64,000 nucleotides of DNA, taken from positions 4,278,001-4,342,000 of the forward strand of contig CBDCCT010000002.1 of assembly GCA_965214995.1 (NCBI GenBank). Reading direction: 5' to 3'. Below the pieces are notes generated by a model. That model saw nothing but the letters and a program-made list of their open reading frames with translations, was not told where the DNA came from and did not search any database. The DNA comes from CBDCCT01 sp965214995 (GTDB taxonomy: Bacteria; Deinococcota; Deinococci; Deinococcales; Trueperaceae). Of this stretch, positions 1-8,739 are shown piece after piece (position 1 is the stretch's first letter; every line of letters begins with the position of its first letter). The position numbers and the translations under genes are program-made.

Positions 1-950
1 GCATCTTGCTCGCAGCCGGTGAACGACCCTGCTGACCCGTACATGTCGCGGCCGTCATACGGTGACTCGGCGGGATAGCCAAGGTGCTCAAAGGTTGGGC
101 TTGTAAAGTGCGCGCACCTATCGCTGGCGCCGTACCCTTGCCAGCCGCTCACCGCCCCGACGGGCCGCGTGAGTTTTATCCAGCCCACGTCCCAGTCGAA
201 ATCTCTATTCTCCCGCCAGCCCCTCCAAACGTAGAGCTCGCTCGCCGACGCGGTGCCCCAGGGTGCGGCTTGTTGGTAGGCGGGTGCGACCAGCGTCTCC
301 ACATTAAAGCCGCCCCGGTCGTGGTCGTAAAGGCAGTGCCCGGCGGTAAGAACCCACCGCGGATCGATAAGGGTGCCCGAGCAGGCCCAGTACGTAAGCT
401 CGCCGCCTTGTTCCCGGCGCGTCAAGAAGACCTTTACGCGCCCTCCAGAAAGCGAGGCGGGGTCGGCAACACGCACGGGCGGGCCAAAATCCTGGGGCGA
501 GAGCGCGACCTCTGGGGACGTTGTTTCCGGGAACATCGTAGACACTGGCGCGTTACCGGCTCTACCGCCTTTGACCGTCGCGCCTCGAGTCGGGTGTTCC
601 GGCAGCCGCCCGGCATGTGCTACGCCCGTTTCGACGTCGTAACGCACGGCTTCACCGGCGCGCCGCGACCCCTGGGGGGTGAACGAAGTTTCCGTCCGGC
701 GAGGGATGGGGAGCGGCTTATGGTGCTCATATGCGGCTCTAAAGGCTTTGTTACGAAGGTCGTTCTCGTCCGTGGCCGCCTCGGGCTCGCCAAAGGCGGG
801 GGTGACCACAGCCTCCAAGGCAACCGCCAAAACCTCGGCCACAGTATTTCCACCGTCTTCACCGGCCAAATTAACCTCGGTTCGGTTGCACGCCACAAAC
901 AGGGTAAAAAGCAGAACAAGCAGCGCAACCGCGGCGATACGGCGTGTCAT
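1..950 (-). CDS. Trypsin/V8-like serine protease lipoprotein, cut by window edge
   Basis: Translating the minus strand from ATG at 950 gives 316 open codons that run off the window. The N-terminus is a lipoprotein signal (hydrophobic run ending LFTLFVAC, Cys about residue 21), so the protein should be membrane-anchored and act outside the cytoplasm. Residues 22-170 are low-complexity linker. The chymotrypsin fold follows: TAGHC supplies catalytic His205 and the DWDVGWIKL stretch supplies Asp, probably Asp254. The GDSGG serine motif should lie beyond base 1. This pattern resembles the glutamyl-endopeptidase/V8 group (S1 clan). GAGG sits 7-10 bases upstream of the ATG as a ribosome site. Long plus-strand ORFs here are antisense shadows. 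Family call is firm, substrate unknown. Confidence 0.85.
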   Translation of the reverse strand, partial: MTRRIAAVALLVLLFTLFVACNRTEVNLAGEDGGNTVAEVLAVALEAVVTPAFGEPEAATDENDLRNKAFRAAYEHHKPLPIPRRTETSFTPQGSRRAGEAVRYDVETGVAHAGRLPEHPTRGATVKGGRAGNAPVSTMFPETTSPEVALSPQDFGPPVRVADPASLSGGRVKVFLTRREQGGELTYWACSGTLIDPRWVLTAGHCLYDHDRGGFNVETLVAPAYQQAAPWGTASASELYVWRGWRENRDFDWDVGWIKLTRPVGAVSGWQGYGASDRCAHFTSPTFEHLGYPAESPYDGRDMYGSAGSFTGCEQD

Positions 951-1092
951 GCGACCTCCTCGAGCCTGTAGCCAGCTTTCCACCGGAGAAGCGGATGGGG
1001 CTGGTCAGCTCACCGAGAGGTTAAGAAAAAGGGCGTTCCGAGGGCGTTCCGCGCTGGCACTTGGGGCGCCGCGGCTGTGATGTAGCGAAGTA

Positions 1093-1151
1093 GTAAAGCA
1101 AGCTTGACAAAAAGCCTTGGATGCTTTACATTTGTGTCAAGTAAACTTTAC
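1093..1151 (+). promoter_or_regulatory. Promoter with GTAAA/TTTAC operator palindromes
   Basis: A near-consensus promoter, TTGACA (1104-1109), 17 bases, TACATT (1127-1132), precedes the membrane-protein/XRE operon. It lies inside a perfect 8-base inverted repeat, GTAAAGCA (1093-1100) and TGCTTTAC (1122-1129). A second palindrome, GTAAACTTTAC (1141-1151), sits just before the ribosome site. A further TTTAC half-site (1590-1594) precedes the second gene. The XRE regulator at the operon's end is the obvious candidate ligand, which would make this autoregulation; that is inference. Confidence 0.75.
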
Positions 1152-1163
1152 AAGGAGGAAATC

Positions 1164-1562
1164 ATGATGAGCCAAAAGCGCAAAACGATGAGCCCTCACT
1201 GGCGGCAGTTCTGGACAGGTATGGCCCTTTACTCGGTGGCGGTTGTGTTGCAGGGGTTTCTGCTCGAGCCCAACGCTTTTCCCCCTCTTTTGATGATTCC
1301 CCTCGCGCTCCTCCCCATGATTCCCGCGCTTTGGGGCATGGCGGGTTGGGTCAGGGCGAGCCGGGAGCAAGACGAGTTGCAGCGGCGTATTCAGGTTGAA
1401 GCGGCGCTCGTCTCACTCGGCCTGACCGCCATCCTCACTTTTTCTTACGGGTTTTTGGAGCTTTATACGGGCCTGCCCAGGGTGAGCATGTTCGCCGTCT
1501 GGCCCCTCATCGCGGCGAGCTACATGGTAGGCGCAGCCTTCGCCCGCCGCCGCTATCAGTGA
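1164..1562 (+). CDS. Four-helix small membrane protein (first of paralogous pair)
   Basis: A 132-residue integral membrane protein with about four hydrophobic helices (roughly residues 15-32, 40-60, 80-102, 108-126) and a charged loop carrying an EQDELQRRIQ motif. The start at 1164 is chosen because AAGGAGGAA lies 3-10 bases upstream; the longer reading from 1104 would run through the promoter. It is paralogous to the next gene: both share PALWG/PAVWG(M/V)AGW, DELQ(R/G)RIQ and a similar last helix. With the XRE gene it forms a three-gene operon of the kind where a small HTH protein controls membrane proteins of unknown role. No enzymatic motif is visible. Confidence 0.8.
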   Translation: MMSQKRKTMSPHWRQFWTGMALYSVAVVLQGFLLEPNAFPPLLMIPLALLPMIPALWGMAGWVRASREQDELQRRIQVEAALVSLGLTAILTFSYGFLELYTGLPRVSMFAVWPLIAASYMVGAAFARRRYQ

Positions 1563-1594
1563 CGCATCGCCAATAAGCCTAAAGGAGACTTTAC

Positions 1595-2005
1595 ATGGAG
1601 GTATTTATGAAACGGAACGGTTCAAACACCTGGACGCGCCTCGCCGTCGTCATCGGGGTTTACGCAGTGCTCGTCTTTCTTCTCGTCATTTCGCAGACGG
1701 TTTTTTTCAAGAACGGCGGCTTGCCCCTCTACATCCTCGTTCCCGTTGCGCTCGTGCCGCTCATTCCGGCGGTCTGGGGGGTGGCAGGGTGGCTCGAGGC
1801 GGTTCGCCACTTTGACGAACTCCAGGGGCGCATCCAGACCGAAGCGGGGCTCTTCTCACTCAGCATGACCACGCTCGCCGCGCTCAGTTACGGACTTTTA
1901 GAGGCTACCGCGGGCTTTCCCAAGCTCAGCATGTTTTGGGTCGTGCCCTTTGTCGCCCTCACCTTCTCTATCGGCGGGGCGAGGGCGAGATGGCGCTACC
2001 GGTGA
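1595..2005 (+). CDS. Four-helix small membrane protein (second of paralogous pair)
   Basis: A 136-residue membrane protein related to the preceding gene along its whole length, again with four predicted helices and the DELQGRIQTEA loop. Two starts are plausible: ATG 1595 with AAAGGAG seven bases upstream, and ATG 1610 with GGAGG five bases upstream (131 residues, matching the paralogue's length better). Its last 16 bases overlap the XRE gene in another frame, suggesting translational coupling. Function unknown; a co-repressor, sensor or target of the XRE regulator are all possible. Confidence 0.78.
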   Translation: MEVFMKRNGSNTWTRLAVVIGVYAVLVFLLVISQTVFFKNGGLPLYILVPVALVPLIPAVWGVAGWLEAVRHFDELQGRIQTEAGLFSLSMTTLAALSYGLLEATAGFPKLSMFWVVPFVALTFSIGGARARWRYR

Positions 2006-2199
2006 CCAACACCTTGCGCGTCTTGCGCGCCGAAAAACGTTGGTCGCAGGCCGAGCTGGCCGAGCATCTCGGGGTAAGCCGCCAGACGGTGAACGCTATC
2101 GAGACCGGCAAATACGACCCCAGTCTGCCTTTGGCTTTTAAGATTGCCCGCATTTTCGACAGCTCTATCGAGGCTATCTTCGAGCCCGAAGACTGCTGA
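1990..2199 (+). CDS. Small XRE-family transcriptional regulator
   Basis: A 69-residue protein that is almost entirely one Cro/C1-type helix-turn-helix: SQAELAEHLGVSRQTVNAIE forms the HTH and KYDPSLPLAFKIARIF the following helices, ending in an acidic tail (EAIFEPEDC). This matches the compact YozG-like XRE group, often found beside small membrane proteins. ATG 1990 is preceded by GAGGGCGAG inside the end of the upstream gene, so it is probably co-translated. It likely binds the GTAAA/TTTAC palindromes at the operon promoter. Confidence 0.9.
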   Translation: MALPVTNTLRVLRAEKRWSQAELAEHLGVSRQTVNAIETGKYDPSLPLAFKIARIFDSSIEAIFEPEDC

Positions 2200-2304
2200 C
2201 GTAAAAGCCCGCCCAACCCACGAAAAACACGTTTGCGTTCCCGGCGTGCCCCACACGACGAAGAGCACCCCAACCGAACGTTAAGGTCTTGGGCGGGAGG
2301 AACG

Positions 2305-3249
2305 ATGCAATATCGCAGACTCGGTAACACCGGCATGAAAGTCAGTACGGTCTCGCTAGGGGCCTGGACCACCTACGGCGGCTCCGTGCAGGACAAGGGG
2401 CTCATCAAGGAAATTGTCGAACGGGCCGTCGAGCACGGCGTCAACTTTTTCGACAACGCGGACGTGTACGCGACCGGCAACGCCGAAACGGTCATGGGTG
2501 AGGTTTTGGAGGGCTACACGCGGCACCACCTGGTGCTCTCCACCAAAGTCTTTTGGCCCATGTCGGACGACGTGAACGACCGCGGCCTGTCGCGCAAACA
2601 CATCACGGAATCCATCGACATGTCTTTAGATCGCATGATGACGGACTACGTAGACATTTATTTCGCCCACCGCTACGACCCGGAAACGCCGATGGAGGAA
2701 ATCGTCGAGGCGTTTAGCGACGTGGTGCGGAGCGGCAAGGCGCACTACTGGGGCACCTCGGAGTGGAGCGGGGCGGAAATCGCCGAGGCCTACACCTACG
2801 CGAAGTCAAATGGCTTAGTCGCCCCCGTAACCGAGCAGCCGCAATACTCGATGCTTTACCGTGAACGCGTCGAGGAGCAGATTTTGCCCGTCACCGAGCC
2901 CAAGGGCATCGGCCTGGTCGTCTGGAGCCCTCTGGCGATGGGGATGCTCACGGGCAAGTACGACGAGGGGATGCCGGAAGACAGCCGTTTCGCCCAGAAC
3001 GAGGGCTTTGCGAAGCGCTTCTTGACGGACGAGAACCGCCAAAAGGTAAAAGACCTCAAGAGCGTGGCCGACGAGCTCGGGGCCACGCGCGCGCAGCTCG
3101 CGCTCGCCTGGGTCTTGCGCCAGCCGGGCGTCAGCAGCGTGATTACCGGGGCGACGAAAGTTTCACAGCTAGAAGACAACGTCGCGGCGGCGGAACTCGA
3201 GCTTTCAGACGCGCAGCTCACGCGTATCGACGAGATTTTAGGCGCGTAG
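2305..3249 (+). CDS. Aldo-keto reductase, KCNAB/YghZ-like
   Basis: A 314-residue NADPH-dependent oxidoreductase with a TIM-barrel AKR fold. Visible signatures are the start YRRLGNTGMKVS, the GVNFFDNADVYATG motif with catalytic Asp and Tyr, STKVFWP with catalytic Lys, DIYFAHRYDPETP with catalytic His, and the C-terminal VSSVITGATKVSQLEDNV cofactor-binding segment. The pattern is the potassium-channel beta-subunit/YghZ branch, which reduces small aldehydes and ketones. ATG 2305 follows GGGAGGAACG. The gene stands alone: 105 bases after the XRE gene and followed at once by a terminator. Confidence 0.92.
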   Translation: MQYRRLGNTGMKVSTVSLGAWTTYGGSVQDKGLIKEIVERAVEHGVNFFDNADVYATGNAETVMGEVLEGYTRHHLVLSTKVFWPMSDDVNDRGLSRKHITESIDMSLDRMMTDYVDIYFAHRYDPETPMEEIVEAFSDVVRSGKAHYWGTSEWSGAEIAEAYTYAKSNGLVAPVTEQPQYSMLYRERVEEQILPVTEPKGIGLVVWSPLAMGMLTGKYDEGMPEDSRFAQNEGFAKRFLTDENRQKVKDLKSVADELGATRAQLALAWVLRQPGVSSVITGATKVSQLEDNVAAAELELSDAQLTRIDEILGA

Positions 3250-3280
3250 TCCTTAACATAGAAGTAGCAAAAGGAACATC

Positions 3281-3307
3281 AACAGGGCCGCTTTAAGCGG
3301 CCCTGTT
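3281..3307. terminator. Strong hairpin, bidirectional terminator candidate
   Basis: A perfect 11-base stem AACAGGGCCGC / GCGGCCCTGTT with a TTTAA loop lies 31 bases after the aldo-keto reductase stop and between convergent genes. There is no clear T-run on the plus strand, so termination is inferred from position and stem strength. Confidence 0.7.
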
Positions 3308-3379
3308 GTGCTCGAGCGGAACTCGGTTCAACATCAGCCGTCTAAAACGCGGTTCGAGTTCTAGCTGCGCCGGGTCGGC

Positions 3380-4339
3380 TCAACGCTTGTAACCGTCATG
3401 TTCGGCCTCCCGCTCGTCGCGCCTCTGCAACCGCCGCGCTTGGTCTTCCAGGCGGCTTGCCGATGATGTGGCTTGTTCTTGGGGAGTGGCCTCAAAATCC
3501 ACAAAGACCCGCACCCTTTGGGCGCTACCGTTATAGCGCACGGGGTCGATCAGCCCTTTTCTCTCGCCAACCGCCAGCGCGCCCTCCCACCCCGTCGCCC
3601 GGTCGAGAAAGCCCCAGGCGAGCGGCCCGCCCCCGGCATCTAAAAGAAGGTAGGATGAAAAGTCGGTCACGTATCCTGTTCGCGTGCCCTCGTTTTCCAC
3701 CGTCACGTTTAGATTCTCCCCGAATGCGGTGTAGAGTTGCGGAACGATTCTTACAGGAGGAACGGTAGCATCAGAGTCAGCGACGACCTCGGCAATGCTT
3801 ATCCTATCGAGGGGCGTGTAAACGGGATTTGGGTTGCTTAACTCTATGCCGAGCACATAGCCTGTTTCCCCAGGTGCCAAGCAGGTGTCTGTGTACATGT
3901 CCGAAGAGAAAGCGCCCACGCTGCCGGTGACGTAGCTGAAGTCGTCCTCGGCCAGCGTGTTGCCTGCGCCGTCACTGAAGGTGATGCCGTTGAATCTTAT
4001 GAAGCAAAGTGCCTCGCCACTCGCGTTGGTAACGGGGAGAACCCAATAAAGCGTTTCCGAAGTTGTGGACGTCCGTGTGGCGTAGGCGGTCCCGAACGAC
4101 AGGCCGGGAGGGGCATCTGAAACGACTTTGGACACTTCTTTGCGTAGCGCGCCGACCGACGCGCTGCCGCTACCGAGGGTGGGCCCCGTCAGGAGGGCGG
4201 AGTTGTTGCCCTTAATGCTTGGTGAGTTTGTGGGCGGCTCTGTAGGTGACTCCGTGGGTGGCCTCATAGTGTCGGCCCCGCATGAAACCAGCGCCAACGT
4301 AACCAGCATGACGAACAAAAACCGCAGGTGGAGCGTCAT
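3380..4339 (-). CDS. Lipoprotein of unknown function, beta-rich
   Basis: A 319-residue predicted lipoprotein. ATG 4339 is chosen because AAGGAGG lies just upstream and it gives a clean signal, FVMLVTLALVSCGAD, with lipobox Cys near residue 18. A T/P/S-rich linker (PTESPTEPPTNSPS) follows, then a region rich in alternating polar and aromatic residues, suggesting a secreted beta-sandwich. Two CxxF/DTCLAP cysteines could form a disulfide. The C-terminus is unusual: a highly charged, arginine-rich helix (RLEDQARRLQRRDEREAEH). I recognise no family. Confidence 0.75.
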   Translation of the reverse strand: MTLHLRFLFVMLVTLALVSCGADTMRPPTESPTEPPTNSPSIKGNNSALLTGPTLGSGSASVGALRKEVSKVVSDAPPGLSFGTAYATRTSTTSETLYWVLPVTNASGEALCFIRFNGITFSDGAGNTLAEDDFSYVTGSVGAFSSDMYTDTCLAPGETGYVLGIELSNPNPVYTPLDRISIAEVVADSDATVPPVRIVPQLYTAFGENLNVTVENEGTRTGYVTDFSSYLLLDAGGGPLAWGFLDRATGWEGALAVGERKGLIDPVRYNGSAQRVRVFVDFEATPQEQATSSASRLEDQARRLQRRDEREAEHDGYKR

Positions 4340-4471
4340 TAGTTTCCTCCTTACAGAATAGAATAAGCGCGAAGGCAGTGTAGCAGCCACGCAAAGGTGT
4401 GGCAAACGCTCCCATGCAAAAGTGGAAAATTACATGTTGCTTGATAGTTGCTAAAGGTTTTTAACCGCCGC

Positions 4472-4936
4472 TTACGGCAGGATGGGCAAGCCGAGCGCCG
4501 CTAAGCTGCTATAATCCACCGCCCAGCGTCCATCCGTAAAGAGCAAATTGGCCTCACCCTCACGTGTGTAAGTCTGACCGTCCACAACCGCCATCACGGT
4601 AAAACTCACCGAGGCGTTATCGCCGCTAATGCTCGAGCCCACATTGCTCAAAGAAAAACTCTCGAGCGTCCCCTGCGGCGCAGTACCAGCCGGAACATCG
4701 TTCAAAAAGTAGGCGCTCCAGGTGAGGTTCCCGCACCTCAGCCCCTCAAAAACCTGCTGCACCGCATTCTCAACCAAATAGGTGCTCGTCTGCGCCTCGG
4801 TCACCTGCGGCTCGCCCGCGATGCGCCCCACCGCGTCCGCGGCCCAGTGGCAGGGCGGCACGTCTACAAAGGGCGTCGGGTTTTGGGCAAAGGCAAGTCC
4901 GGTAGCGGTTAACAGAAGGGTTATGAAAAGTTTCAT
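4472..4936 (-). CDS. Exported protein with a single SLH-like motif
   Basis: A 154-residue exported protein. ATG 4936 gives the signal peptide MKLFITLLLTATGLAFAQ with cleavage after AFA-Q. Directly after it comes FVDVPPCHWAADAVGRIAG, a good match to the start of an S-layer homology repeat, but only one partial repeat is present, whereas anchoring proteins usually carry three. The remainder (residues about 60-154) looks like a small alpha+beta domain of the NTF2/lipoprotein type and is unassigned. It lies between a lipoprotein gene and a glycosidase gene on the same strand, with 35-90 base gaps. Confidence 0.7.
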   Translation of the reverse strand: MKLFITLLLTATGLAFAQNPTPFVDVPPCHWAADAVGRIAGEPQVTEAQTSTYLVENAVQQVFEGLRCGNLTWSAYFLNDVPAGTAPQGTLESFSLSNVGSSISGDNASVSFTVMAVVDGQTYTREGEANLLFTDGRWAVDYSSLAALGLPILP

Positions 4937-5024
4937 GACCCTAAGCCTACCCCGTCGCCAAATTCTCGAGTGGGTAAACGTCTCACGTTTAAGGGCCAAA
5001 GAGGAAGCCTTCTCCCCTACCGCC

Positions 5025-6749
5025 TCACCGGACAAACACGCGCGCCTCGTGGGCGGGCAGCTCGAGCGTATACCTCTCCCCCTCCACCGTCACGTCGTAG
5101 TCAACCGTCCACTCGTGCCAGTCGCCCGTTTCCGGCCAGGGCATGTCGTAGTCTTTGAGGTCATGGTCCGACAGATTGAGCACCACCACCACCTGCGATC
5201 CCTCACCGTCCCAGCGCGAATAGGCGAGCACGCCCGCGTCGTCCTCGTGGAAAAAGGAGATGTTGGGGGTGTGGAGCGCGGGGTTCTCTTTGCGGAGCTT
5301 TATCAACCCCTTGTAGTAGGTCTGGAGGTCGCGGTTGGCTTCGTTTTGGAGGAGGGACCACTCGAGCGGATTTTTTTCAATCGTTTTGGGCTTGTATTCG
5401 CCGAACTCCTCGCCCATCCAGATGAGGGGCACGCCTACGGCGGTCAGCGTCAGGACCGCGCCCAGTCTGGCACGTTGGAAAGCGGCTTCCCCAAAAATCT
5501 TGCTCTCGCCCATCGTGGCTAAAAAATGGTCCTGGTCGTGGTTGGAGAGATAGTTGATGACTTGAGTTGTGCCCCCGTAGCCCTGGCCGGAGGGGTCTAT
5601 TACCGTTTTGAGCGCGCCCCCGTCCGCGCCCGTTTCGCCGAGCTGCGGCACCACCGTGTGATAAAAGGAGTCGTGCCAGCAGCCCTCGACAAAGCCTCCT
5701 TCACCCACAATCTCTGAGGTGTCGGGGATGCGCTCGCCGATGGTGTAGAAGGGCTTGCCGCCCGCGGCGTTCGCGGCCTCCCCCATGAGCCAGCCCAAAA
5801 AGTCGGGGTTGTCAATCTGCTTGACCGCGTCCACGCGGAGGCCGTCGATGTGGTAGTTCTGGGTCCAAAAGCGCACCACGTCGCCCGCGAATTTACGCGC
5901 CGGATAGAGGTCCAAATTATCGTCGTGCTTGTTGTAGTCGAATTCGGGCCCCCAACTGTTGTCGGGGTCTTTGGGCTCGGACAAGTACCAGTAGTTAAAG
6001 TCGATTTTGTTCAGGGGGCTTTCCGAGTCGGAGTGGTTGAAAACAAAATCCACAATCACCCGGATGCCCTTGCCGTGGCATTCGTCAATGAGCGTCTTGA
6101 GGTCTTCGCTGGAGCCATAGCTCGACTCGGCGGCGAAGAAGTAGCGTGGGTTGTAGCCCCAGGAGTGGTCGCCGGGAAACTCGGTTACGGGCATGAGCTC
6201 GAGGGCGTTCACGCCCAAATCCACCAGGTAGTCGAGCTTGTCGACCACGCCCAGGTAGCCGCCGCGCGCCTCGTCCTCGCCGCTCGCAAAGTCACTTATG
6301 TGCAGCTCGTAAATGACAAGTTCGTGGTTGGCAGGCAGCGGCACATCGTCGTGCCGCCAGGTGTAGGTGTCCAGGATACGTTTGCCGCCCTCTACACGCA
6401 CGATGCCGTTCTGCTCGGCGCTGTCCTCAACGGCGGTGGCGTAGGGGTCGACCACGTCCACCCACTCGTCTTGTGCAAAAGGGCTTTGCGACTTGACTCG
6501 GAACTTATAGGTGTGCGTGCCGTCCTCCAATTCCACCCGCGTCCTGAAATAACCGTCGTCGCCGCGGGTCATCTCGAGCGGCTCCCAGTCGGAAAAAGAA
6601 CCGATCAGCTTGACCTCTTCGTTATAAGGAGCAAAAAGCGCGAACTCTACGCCCTTGTCGCTCGGTTGACCGGACTTCGGCTCCATTTTCTTACCCGTTT
6701 CCTCTACTGCCTTATCTACCGTGGATGATGTACCGCCGTTTTTGCTCAC
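5025..6749 (-). CDS. GH13 glycosidase with N-terminal CBM48 (branching-enzyme/trehalohydrolase-like)
   Basis: A 574-residue alpha-glucan enzyme. GTG 6749 is chosen because AAAGGA lies upstream; a shorter start at the Met of MEPKSG is possible. Residues about 30-120 form a CBM48/isoamylase-N domain (FALFAPYNEEVKLIGSFSDW). The GH13 barrel follows, with nucleophile Asp307 in GLRVDAVKQ, acid/base Glu339 in TIGER and Asp405 in SNHDQD. A C-terminal beta domain ends the protein. The organisation fits 1,4-alpha-glucan branching enzyme or maltooligosyltrehalose trehalohydrolase; motifs alone do not decide. No signal peptide is seen, so a cytoplasmic role in glycogen or maltodextrin metabolism is likely. 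Confidence 0.85.
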   Translation of the reverse strand: MSKNGGTSSTVDKAVEETGKKMEPKSGQPSDKGVEFALFAPYNEEVKLIGSFSDWEPLEMTRGDDGYFRTRVELEDGTHTYKFRVKSQSPFAQDEWVDVVDPYATAVEDSAEQNGIVRVEGGKRILDTYTWRHDDVPLPANHELVIYELHISDFASGEDEARGGYLGVVDKLDYLVDLGVNALELMPVTEFPGDHSWGYNPRYFFAAESSYGSSEDLKTLIDECHGKGIRVIVDFVFNHSDSESPLNKIDFNYWYLSEPKDPDNSWGPEFDYNKHDDNLDLYPARKFAGDVVRFWTQNYHIDGLRVDAVKQIDNPDFLGWLMGEAANAAGGKPFYTIGERIPDTSEIVGEGGFVEGCWHDSFYHTVVPQLGETGADGGALKTVIDPSGQGYGGTTQVINYLSNHDQDHFLATMGESKIFGEAAFQRARLGAVLTLTAVGVPLIWMGEEFGEYKPKTIEKNPLEWSLLQNEANRDLQTYYKGLIKLRKENPALHTPNISFFHEDDAGVLAYSRWDGEGSQVVVVLNLSDHDLKDYDMPWPETGDWHEWTVDYDVTVEGERYTLELPAHEARVFVR

Positions 6750-6977
6750 CTTTTGTCCTTTCGCTCTCGCGCCGTCACAAAACCGCCAACAACTCAGCCG
6801 TTGGCCCGTGAGGCAATCCACCAAAGCTACCGGGTACCAAGAAGGCAGAACCGCAGGATGAGCTACCATACCCGCGTTTCTTGCGCTCCCCAGCTAGACC
6901 CTGTACGCTTTCGGCCTCTATTTTTCTCATATCCACCGGGCGTAGCCGACGCCCCCTTTCCCGACCCCCGCGCCCTC

Positions 6978-6983
6978 TACAAT
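6978..6983 (+). promoter_or_regulatory. Leaderless -10 element (TACAAT)
   Basis: TACAAT ends seven bases before GTG 6991. It overlaps the ATG at 6982, which therefore cannot be within the transcript; this decides the start of the next gene. Confidence 0.6.
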
Positions 6984-6990
6984 GGAAGGT

Positions 6991-7509
6991 GTGGAACATC
7001 TCAAGGAATATCAAGACTATCTACTTGCCTACCGGCTGCGCGCTTTGGTGGGGGGCAGGCTGCGCCCGTCGGAGGGTTATTTATCGCTCGCGGACTACGC
7101 CAAAAAGCGCGTGGAGCGCCAGGAGCTCGCCCGGACGCTTCTTGCCGAGGCCGACTACCGCGAGGGCCTACGGCGCGTTGAGAAACTCACAAACGAACTC
7201 AACTTCGGCTTTTGGCACAACCCGAGCGAAAGTATCGAGGTGTTAAAGGCGGTTATTGAACGGGGCGGGAGCCGGGCGCTCGAGTCCGCCGACGCGTTCG
7301 TCGAAGAACTCCTGACGCGCCAGGAACGGCTGAGCCTAAGCGCGGACGAAGAGCGGCTGGTGGCGCTTTACTATTTAGGGCTCTTGCGCGCCTCGGCGGC
7401 GTACTTGGACGCCGAAGTTTTTACCCGGCTCCGCAGCGAAGTCGAACCGCTCCGCGACCGCTTGCCCGTGTTCGTGCTGCCAGCCGACCAGGATGTGGCG
7501 TCGTTTTAG
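6991..7509 (+). CDS. Conserved-looking helical protein of unknown function
   Basis: A 172-residue, probably all-helical cytoplasmic protein, charged and without a signal or membrane segment. I choose GTG 6991 over the in-frame ATG 6982 because the only promoter-like element, TACAAT, overlaps that ATG and sits at leaderless distance from the GTG. Features include an arginine/glutamate-rich repeat-like middle (LLAEADYREGLRRVEKL, FGFWHNPSESIEVLKAVIERG). It lies divergent from the GH13 gene. I recognise no family. Confidence 0.65.
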   Translation: MEHLKEYQDYLLAYRLRALVGGRLRPSEGYLSLADYAKKRVERQELARTLLAEADYREGLRRVEKLTNELNFGFWHNPSESIEVLKAVIERGGSRALESADAFVEELLTRQERLSLSADEERLVALYYLGLLRASAAYLDAEVFTRLRSEVEPLRDRLPVFVLPADQDVASF

Positions 7510-7661
7510 AGGTGTGAACGTCCGTCTGTGAAGGTTCGCGTTAGAATCTACCTTTGACAAACCCGGGTGACAGAACCTTAAAAAGTCCGCTGCGTTCCTC
7601 AAGCTCCCTAAAAGACACTCGAGCCACCCCGTAAACCGCAAAAAGAACTGGATGTTTGGTC

Positions 7662-8717
7662 ATGGAATTAGAGACAAAAAAAGTTTTGCTCGAGCTCCCC
7701 CCCCACGCCCTGCCCTTCCCCGAGGGCGAGCGCTACCGGCAGAAGCAGCTTGCGAGCTGGATTTTTGAACGGGGCGCGGGCGACTTCGCGGCGATGACGA
7801 CCTTGCCGGGGCGCTGGCGCGAGGTGTTAGGGGCGACGTACGAACTTTCCCCGTTTGTGAAGACCGAACGCTTCCCCTCCAAAGACGGCTCGGTGCGCTA
7901 CCTTTTTACGCTGCCCGACGGGCGGGCGACCGAGGCGGTTTACATGCCCTACGCGGGGCGCAAAACGGTCTGCATCTCCTCGATGGTGGGCTGCCCCGCC
8001 GGGTGCGCCTTTTGCGCCACGGGCGCGCTCGGCTTCGGGCGGAACTTAAGTCGTGGGGAGATTCTGGGGCAAATTCTGAGGGTGGCGCGGGGCGAGGGGC
8101 TAGCGCCCAAAGAGGTCCGCAACGTCGTGCTGATGGGCATGGGCGAGGCGCTTCTGAACTACGACAACGCGCTCTCGGCCATCCGCACGATGGTCGACCC
8201 GCAGGGTTTAGACATGTCGCCGCGGCGCATCACGCTCTCGACGGTGGGGCTGCCTAATAAAATACGCAGGCTTGCAGAAGAGGGGCTGCCGCTCGTTCTG
8301 GCGGTGAGCCTCCACGCGCCCGACGAGGAGACGCGGCGGCGCATCATCCCGACCGCGCACGCGCACTCGGTAGACGACATCATCGCCTCGTTACACGTGT
8401 GGCAGGCGGCGGTGGGGCGGCGCGTCACGGTGGAATACACCATGTTGGACGGCGTCAACGATGCACCCTGGCAGGCCGAGGCGTTGGCGAAGCGGCTGGA
8501 GGGGTTGACGGCGCACGTGAACCTCATCCCCTTTAATCCTTGGCAGAATTCGGGATTTCGCTCGAGCCCCCGCGCCACCATCTTGCGCTTCGAAGAAACG
8601 CTTAAGAGAGCGGGCTTATCCGTCTCGGTGCGTTTTTCGCGTGGCCGCGACGCGGGCGCGGCGTGCGGGCAGCTCGCCTTGCAGGGGCGGGAAACGTCGG
8701 CTACGCCCGCCCCTTAA
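7662..8717 (+). CDS. rlmN: 23S rRNA (adenine2503-C2)-methyltransferase RlmN
   Basis: A 351-residue radical-SAM enzyme that methylates C2 of A2503 in 23S rRNA and, in many bacteria, A37 of tRNAs. The cluster-binding motif CPAGCAFC gives Cys111, Cys115 and Cys118. The C-terminal RDAGAACGQL motif carries the Cys that resolves the covalent RNA intermediate. The N-terminal helical domain (ERYRQKQLASWIF) is typical. Length matches the family. ATG 7662 is the first sensible start; no ribosome site is evident, and a weak GATGTT five bases upstream may act as a leaderless -10. Confidence 0.95.
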   Translation: MELETKKVLLELPPHALPFPEGERYRQKQLASWIFERGAGDFAAMTTLPGRWREVLGATYELSPFVKTERFPSKDGSVRYLFTLPDGRATEAVYMPYAGRKTVCISSMVGCPAGCAFCATGALGFGRNLSRGEILGQILRVARGEGLAPKEVRNVVLMGMGEALLNYDNALSAIRTMVDPQGLDMSPRRITLSTVGLPNKIRRLAEEGLPLVLAVSLHAPDEETRRRIIPTAHAHSVDDIIASLHVWQAAVGRRVTVEYTMLDGVNDAPWQAEALAKRLEGLTAHVNLIPFNPWQNSGFRSSPRATILRFEETLKRAGLSVSVRFSRGRDAGAACGQLALQGRETSATPAP

Positions 8718-8739
8718 CCCCAAAGCGTGAAAAAAAGGA

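Noticed and set aside
84..971. Long plus-strand open frame at the left edge
   Set aside because: It is antisense to the serine protease gene, has no family features, and its length reflects GC-rich composition.
3331..3375. tRNA T-arm-like sequence GCGGTTCGAGTTC
   Set aside because: No acceptor stem, D-arm or anticodon arm can be folded around it and no CCA follows.
5850..6728. 292-codon plus-strand frame
   Set aside because: Antisense shadow of the GH13 gene, whose motifs are complete on the other strand.
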